In this document: piece after piece, positions 57,701 through 64,000 of the stretch | Numbering within the stretch: position 1 is the stretch's first letter | Layout: each line of letters begins with the position of its first letter | Origin: Gremmenia infestans | Taxonomy: Eukaryota; Ascomycota; Leotiomycetes; Helotiales; Hamatocanthoscyphaceae | Assembly (NCBI GenBank): GCA_032629725.1 | Contig: JAFEVB010000007.1 | Span: 1,922,001-1,986,000, forward strand | Length of the DNA: 64,000 bases | Reading direction: 5' to 3' | Notes under the pieces: generated by a model | What the model saw: only the letters and a program-made list of their open reading frames with translations | The model's database searches: none | What the model was told of the DNA's origin: nothing | Position numbers and translations under genes: made by a program

Positions 57701-60334
57701 AATAAAAAAGGAGAAAAGTTTAAATAGATAGATAAAGCGGAAAAGGCATTCTAAGAGCTAAAGCAGGCCTTTATAGAGGAACCTATCCGCTAGAACTTCT
57801 AGCTAGAACTTAAGTTAATAGCAGAGACAGACGCATTAGATAAGGTAATAAGGGAGTGCTTATATAGAAATATAAGGATAGCAGCTAGCATCTAGTAGCA
57901 TACTACTCTAGAAAAATAATATCCGTAGAACTTAACTATAATATATATAATAAGAACTCCTAGTAATAGTTAAAGCATTATAGGAATAGAGGGTTTACCT
58001 TTAGAGGGCTAACTTCCTAGTAATAATTCTTACTAATCATAAGAATCTTATTAGCTTTACTACAACTAAAGACTTAAATAGGCAATAGATAAGGTAGGTA
58101 AAGACACTTGCTACCTACAACTTATAAATTAAATATATAAAGGGATAGAGAACGCACGCGCTAACATACTAAGTTAGAAGCTAGGATATAAAGTAAAAGA
58201 GGAAATAAAGAGCGTTACGATCTTCTAGGAAAATAGTAATAACCTTATCCTAAATAAATAATAAATGCAGCTACGACCTACGTTAATAGACCTATTTACG
58301 GATAAAATCAGATTAGTATATAAAGGGGATATAGTAGCGGAAAGGCATCTTATAATACTTCTAGAAGAATATAAAGAGGCTCCTACTATATAAGAATAAG
58401 ATATATATCCTTAAGAGTATCTAAAAAGAATTCGTTAAGGAATAATATAAGCTACTAGCTTATGGATATTAGGGAAACACTAGAACCTAGGAAAGGCTCT
58501 CGTAGAGATACTATTTCCTAAGCATGCAAATAATAGTTAAGGAGGTTATTAGCGAGTGCAATACTTATATATGGAATAAGGCATTATAATATGCCCTATA
58601 TAGCATAATGCAATTACCTAATATGCTAAAGACTCCCTAGATATCTATTGCATAGGACTTTATAGTTAAACTACTACTGTCTAAGGATCTAATAATAGGA
58701 GTAGAATATAATTCTATCCTAGTTATTATAGATAGGTTAATAAAATACACCTATATAATACCCTATAAGAATTAAGCACGGCTAAAGACTTGGCCTAGGC
58801 ATTTCTCTAAGTAGTAGTAGTAAACTATAGCGCGCTAGAAGAAATCATATTAGATAGAGATTAGCTCTTTACTTTAAAATTCTAGACGGCATTTATAGCT
58901 CTACTAGGTATTAAAAGGAAACTATTAATAAGTTTTTCACCTATAAACCAACGGATAAACTAAACAGATAAATCAGATAATAGAAACATACATCCGTATT
59001 ATATAAACTATAAGCAGAATAACTAGGTAGGACTTCTACTACTCGCCTAGTTCGCATATAACACGTTAGCTGCGGAAAATACAAAGATCTTACTAGTATA
59101 CGCGAATTATAGTTATAACCCTAAGGCCTACCGCTTTGCGATAACCTTAGAAGTAGATAACTAATCCGCGACTATGTAGGTAGAAGATCTTAAAGCACTT
59201 TAGGAGGAACTAGCTAGCAACCTAGCATTCTTTATAAAGAGAGCAGCATTATACTATAACGGAAAACATAGTATAGAACCTACGCTTAAAGAGAGGGATA
59301 AGATCTACCTAATATAAAGAAATATTAAGATAAAACAACCAAGCATAAAACTAGACTATAAGAAGCTAGAGCTGTTTAAAATTAAGCAAGTTGTAGGACC
59401 AGTTAACTACGAATTAGCACTACCTAGAATAATAAATATACATCTAGTATTCTATATATCCCTCCTTAAACTAGTACTACTAAGGGCGCTACCCGCGCTT
59501 ATCACGGAAATCTAACTAGTTAACCCTAATACTAAGTATAAAGTTAAAGTAATACTAGACTATAAGCAGGTTAGAAGCTATACTAAGTACCTAGTTAAAT
59601 AGATAGGCTACCTATACTTAGAGAACACTTAGAAAATAAAGGTAATACTTAAGAATCTTAAGATATTTGCAAGCTACTAAAATTAATACCTTAACCTAAC
59701 TAGAATAGATCCAAGGGATTATATACTGCGAGAAACGTAATAAAGGTAGGGTTATTAAAAGGATTGGAATAGAAAAAAGGGTTATTACTAGACCTAATAC
59801 TAGAGGAAGTAGGCAGGCCTCTATACTTGCGCTCCCTCCTTTTATGCTCTTTCTGCTTCTCTTTCTTAAGAGCATTAAGCTTATTAAGAGAATTTAAACC
59901 AGTAGCAATTATGCGCTGCTTCTTTTTATCTAACGCCTCTTAAAGTTTCTTAAGTCGCAGGATCTTTACAAAAGCCTTAGCCTCCTTAGCACGAAGTTTT
60001 TAGCGCTAATGCTTTAGCAACTTCTACTTTATAACTTTAGGCATCTAGTTAACCTAGCAAACGTTGCAGGTTTTGCTCTAATAGATACACTTAGTATAAT
60101 AAGTATATTTAACATTATAAAGCGCTACGCACTATCTTTTACTCCTTTTATAATAAGAATAAGGAGCTATGTTTTATTTACTAGTCTTTTCTATAGCGTT
60201 ACTAAAAGAGAGAGAACATTGGTCGCTATTATATTTAGGTAGTATAATAAAAAAAAAGAAAGCCATAGGCCTAATAAGATGTTTTCCTATATTATACTTA
60301 AGCGTTAGGGCAACGCTAACTAGGAGAGGAATAG

Positions 60335-60818
60335 TATTATAAGCATAACATATAACTAAGGGACCTTAGGCTTAGTGTCTAGTTTTAGACATAGGAGAAC
60401 CCCTAGGAGGGAGGTTATAGTCCTGTATATATATATTTAGGTATGTTTATTAAGGAGTAGGCCTACTAACATTTGGTTATTATACTATATAATTAGTTAT
60501 ATAACGCGATTAACTAGTCGACTAGCGAGCAGTTAACTAGATTAATAGTAGTTAAGTCGACTAGGGTCGACCAGTAGCATAAGGGTTCTATATAAGACTA
60601 GGTCGTTACCTATTAGATAGGAGCTTTATGCTTAACTTAAATAGTATTTCCTAATACACGCTTATTACTTAATACTTTATAATAAGCTATACTCCTAAGT
60701 ATAGCAACTAGTGATCTATCAACAGATATTAATATTAACCTAACGACAACTTAGGTCTAGGGACCTACTTAAGTCACAAAACTTACCCTAGCACTACGTG
60801 AGCTAGGCGATCGTTACA
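60335..60818 (+). repeat. 3' LTR of element B
   Basis: Starts TATTATAAGCATAACATATA and ends GGCGATCGTTACA. It differs from its partner mainly by G-to-A and C-to-T changes. Confidence 0.88.
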
Positions 60819-60823
60819 AGGCG
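60819..60823. repeat. Target-site duplication AGGCG, right
   Basis: Partner of 54259-54263. Confidence 0.85.
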
Positions 60824-63655
60824 CTTAGCATAGGTGGAGGCAGCGAGGCGGGCGGTAGCGAGGCTTATAGCAGCAGTAGCAGCAGTTAATTAAGATATGC
60901 TACGGACCGTAAATGTCTATAAGCAGGTTATAGGAAAAGGGATATACTTATATTATTTAATTGCAGTTATAGTAAAAAGAAAAAAAGAAAAGAGGAAGCA
61001 TAGAAGGAAAAATTTAAAAGATATACTTACCTACTATAATACTAAGCGATCTATATAAATCTATTATAGATAATAGAATATAGTTTCTATTTACTTTAAA
61101 AAATAATACTCTAAAGCAAAAACGGACTATTATACGTGATTTGCGGCTCCGCGCTATAATCCCGGTTGCTTACTGTTAAGCGCAGCGAATAACTGGCCCC
61201 TAGTCTTATGGAACGATAGTCTCGTAGGTTCGTTGAACGCCTGTAGTTTTTGTAACTATGCTACCTAGTATCCAAAGCCCCTTGATGTCATCAGATTGTC
61301 ATATTAGCAAGTCAACATCCTATTTTCAGCTGCTTCTAGGTCCACTATTTTCTCCTAGTGCAGTTGCTGCTGTCTCCCAAACCAATTTTATTATATAGAA
61401 ATAAGCTCCCTAAGCATGGATCTCTGGACTATGCTAAACTCACATGACAGTTGGAGTTTTTGTGGCGGCGGAAATGGTGCTTCAACAAGCAACCAAAAGT
61501 TCAAAATTGCCTCCACAACAAAACCTTTTCCAACGCCGATCGAACGCACATTCTTTATTCTATGGACGGACCAGCACTCCTCAATCACGAGATAGCTTCT
61601 ATGATGACCATACTTGAACCCCGACTCAAGTCCCGGAGATGTGGAGTTCTAACCACCAAAGGGTGCTATGGATATCACGACTAATGCTGGGAGGGTATTT
61701 TGGAATCAGTTGGTTCCTGTTAGTGACAAACATTAAGCTTGGTGATAAAATAAAATTGTAACGGTAGAGTTACAAAATGAGTTAAAATACATGGCATAAC
61801 GAATAAGGAGTCAAAAGGCCGTGTCAGAAAAAGAAATTATATTTTGCTCTAAAAATCATATCAAAAAGCCCTCCTATCCAAACGCAAACAACAACCAAAA
61901 ATGAACATCCCATAGTACTCGAACCATCAATCTAATAACAGGCCAAGAAAAGAAAACATCCAATACGCATAGCGCTATCCAATAAACTGCAAAAAAAAAG
62001 CAAAAAGAATATTAGGTCAGGACACCCCCAAGCAAGCTCGACGATTAGATTTTTCAGAACCCTAGACCAGTACACCATTACACATTTGATGTATTTTACA
62101 TTTCGTTTATTCAATTATATATACCTACTACCATACCCTCAGTCCGGAGATTTGAATGTGAATGTGAATGTGAATCCACAAGGAGAAAACCAGTCATTGG
62201 TGGCCGCCAAAAAAAAACGGTTTTCGGCGCGACGTGCAACAAAAGATTTGGGTTGCCTGTTTGGGACGCTTTTTAGTATTCATTCACTATAAAGGAGTAG
62301 CGCTGCCAACGGATGGTTGTTTGCAAAGGGTTGAGGGAATGACCTAGTTAGGGAAGTGTAGCGGCTTTTTTGTCTTCATAGTGGAGCGACCCAGTACTAA
62401 CTGCCATGTATGGAATGTTTAGTCTTATGACGAAGATAGCAATGGTTAGGTATGTGGCAGGTCGTTCAAGTTGCTTCGCTGAAATAATTTGTCTCTGTAA
62501 AGGCATTGGAAATGCTGTAGGTAGTAAAACATAGCATTTCTCTTCCTCCATTGCAGCATATCTCTCTCGGGCTCAGTACGACGCCAACTCGCAGAAATCA
62601 TCACACCACTCTGTGTCCAATATACACACTATACAATCCCGTCCATAAGCCATAAGCTTTCAAATGCACAATACCGGGCCACTCAAAATCCCGTTCCATT
62701 TCCTACAACTCCCGCTCCACCACAGCCTTCCCCCAAAAAGACCTACATACCATCTTTTTCAATACATCTGCATACCACAATTGAAAACCCCACAAGACAA
62801 TTGCCCAAACGGTCATAGTAGTAGCCCAGCGTCCATTCACAATACCGTGCTTTGCAAATTACATCTTTTAAACTCACTAAAGCTCCAAGCCATTGACTAC
62901 TCCAATGAATCTAATAAGAATCTGAACCATTCCACTTAAATGCACCTCGTCATCGTGCGTGTAAACGAGCACAAGTCTAGAATCAAGGCTTTTCAATCCG
63001 CCTATTAACCACTGGAGTTGGTAAGATAAGTTTCATTCCCTATGTAACTGGTTGATCAGCTGTCAGTCACGTGTTTGAGACAAGAGATATCAGATTGGTA
63101 GACCTACTTTAGCGCTTTCTAAAAGGATGAATAAATGAATGAAGGCGTAGAGAAAGGGATTGATTGCCATAGATGCTGATGTGATGAGCGTACGAGCGAG
63201 ACGTTGTGATCTTGATCTGAAGTAGAAAATGCCCGAGTGATGTTTTGATCGGTTGCATGAGATTGAAGAACAATTTGAGTGGGTGTAAGTGTGAGTGAAG
63301 ATGTATACACAAGTAAAGTGGCAGTGGAGTGGAGTGGAGTAGAATGAAGTGGTGCTAGAAGAGTATCTAAATTGAAGGGTTTCTTTCTAAAGCGAAGAGA
63401 CGGGGATTTAAAACGTGTCACGGTTACTCGAAGTCGAGGACAGGCAGATAGCCGAGATGCGAATCACTCAACTCGTTGTCTCAATTTTGACTCACTTGGG
63501 TTTGTATGCACTAAATACTTGAACATGAAAACACGCACGCACAGATACGAAAGGAACTGGGAAAGTACGCCTGATATTGCTTCTAGTATCCGGCATCCTC
63601 GTGCTCAGCCAAAAGCCAAACGCCTATTGTACAAGCCATTTTCATATTTCAACCC
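60824..63655. other. Transition from AT-rich block to genic DNA, no supported gene
   Basis: Degraded sequence continues to about 61150, then composition is genic. Overlapping opposite-strand frames at 61391-61684 and several others (62348-62551, 62664-62939, 63119-63421) lack family features or ATG starts. A short (GAATGT)n run lies at about 62153-62176 and a (GGAGT)n run at about 63327-63345. The right part is probably the 3' UTR of the edge gene. Confidence 0.45.
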
Positions 63656-64000
63656 TCACAGTTCCTCCTCCACATCCATCGCATCGCCGTTCGCATGCCC
63701 ATTCGCCGCGCTCTTCTCCTTGGGCGCCGATGCCTCCTTGTCAATCATCTGTCTCGAAACCGACACAATGTTATCTTCAATAAGCTGTTGCCCCACATCC
63801 TCCAAATGCTTCTTCGGGTCTACCTTGCCCACATATCTCGTCTTTAGCTGGTCCTTTGACAGCTCCGTCTCCTCTTTGACGCGCTTCTCATAGCCGTCTG
63901 CCAGCCCGACAAGTTTCTGTAATCGGTCCTTGTTGCGCGTGCCTTCGAGCCGGAAATCATCCATTTGTAGACCCTCGGTCCAGACTTGCTTGTGTAGGTT
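63656..64000 (-). CDS. 3' part of an unidentified protein gene (runs off the right edge)
   Basis: The last 114 codons of a minus-strand frame, open to the window edge and ending at 63656-63658. The visible part is helical and highly charged (RNKDRLQKLVGLADGYEKRV, then KEETELSKDQLKTR) with VDPKKHLEDVGQQLIEDNI. It ends in a low-complexity acidic tail (GHANGDAMDVEEEL). Such tails are common in fungal nuclear proteins, but I do not recognise the family. Codon use and strict frame retention make a real gene likely. Confidence 0.7.
   Translation of the reverse strand, partial: NLHKQVWTEGLQMDDFRLEGTRNKDRLQKLVGLADGYEKRVKEETELSKDQLKTRYVGKVDPKKHLEDVGQQLIEDNIVSVSRQMIDKEASAPKEKSAANGHANGDAMDVEEEL

Larger units (their letters stand above)
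54264..60818 (+). mobile_element. Ty3/gypsy chromovirus LTR retrotransposon B, RIP-degraded, 5-bp target duplication
   Basis: LTRs at 54264-54747 and 60335-60818, 484 bp each. AGGCG flanks it at 54259-54263 and 60819-60823. In plus-strand order the interior shows: a gag-like region (about 54800-55700), a protease region, reverse transcriptase (FLDRFYIYYLNNILVYS, about 57358-57410), RNase H, integrase (LIIGVEYNSILVIIDRLIKY, about 58689-58750) and a C-terminal chromodomain (KYLVK-stop-IGYLYLENT at about 59585-59630). Chromodomains direct integration to heterochromatin. Many stops, and the YLDD active site reads YLNN, so it is dead. Same family as element A, in opposite orientation. Confidence 0.9.
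42600..61150. other. Gene-free AT-rich block of RIP-mutated transposable elements
   Basis: Open frames longer than 60 codons nearly vanish. TpA is visibly dominant, and translations of recognisable transposon domains show stops where Trp, Gln or Arg is expected, on both strands. This is the pattern of repeat-induced point mutation in filamentous ascomycetes. It contains two gypsy elements and a Helitron. The flanks (42600-43151 and 60824-61150) are equally degraded but unidentified. Confidence 0.85.

Noticed and set aside
61391..61684. Opposing 65- and 77-codon frames
   Set aside because: They overlap on opposite strands, and neither has a recognisable domain or splice context.
1..64000. CRISPR arrays, bacterial-type operons, riboswitches, rRNA genes
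   Set aside because: No regularly spaced repeats with unique spacers, no Shine-Dalgarno-driven gene runs and no rRNA sequence were seen. The window is fungal nuclear DNA.

Overview
This window is nuclear DNA of a filamentous ascomycete (Pezizomycotina). The evidence is short 48-65 nt spliceosomal introns, fungus-specific families (DUF3632, DUF7136, GH76, LysM/CBM18 chitinase, NACHT genes), an intron-containing tRNA-Leu, and a transposon block saturated with C:G-to-T:A changes typical of repeat-induced point mutation (RIP). A leotiomycete-like plant-associated or saprotrophic fungus would fit, but the sequence alone does not decide genus or class.

Layout. 1-3 kb: a broken NACHT gene, then a membrane-protein gene cut by a 653-bp MITE-like element with a 9-bp target duplication. 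3.4-11.1 kb: a 2-oxoglutarate oxygenase, a small cysteine-rich secreted protein, a DUF3632 protein, a secreted RNase T1-type ribonuclease and an MFS transporter. 12.2-19.4 kb: a probable membrane-anchored coiled-coil protein, the exon-junction protein Y14/RBM8A, an F-box-like protein, a tRNA-Leu(CAG) and a GH76 mannanase-like enzyme. 20.8-25.4 kb: a large GH18 chitinase of the killer-toxin-like class (LysM, CBM18, GH18, C-terminal domain), broken by several independent lesions. 26-30 kb: a GPI-type DUF7136 protein and a TMEM256-like membrane protein.

30.7-40.6 kb: a family of BTB/POZ paralogues. Four lie in tandem on the minus strand, sharing one intron position and a C-terminal LPWD...W tail. 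Two decayed copies on the plus strand bracket them. One tandem member carries an FG-nucleoporin-like leader and another a frameshifted tail. 40.9-42.1 kb: the KDEL receptor ERD2 with a long acidic tail.

42.6-61.1 kb: an AT-rich, gene-free block. Two full-length Ty3/gypsy chromoviruses of the same family lie head to head (43152-49747 minus, 54264-60818 plus) and flank a RIP-degraded Helitron. After about 61.2 kb the composition returns to genic, and the window ends inside the 3' part of an unidentified minus-strand gene.

The genes do not form one clear pathway. The common themes are secreted or cell-wall enzymes, innate-immunity-type and BTB families in birth-and-death turnover, and transposon activity with genome defence. 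Exon coordinates were read by eye from splice consensus and frame continuity. No promoters, terminators or poly(A) sites were called because none could be supported.
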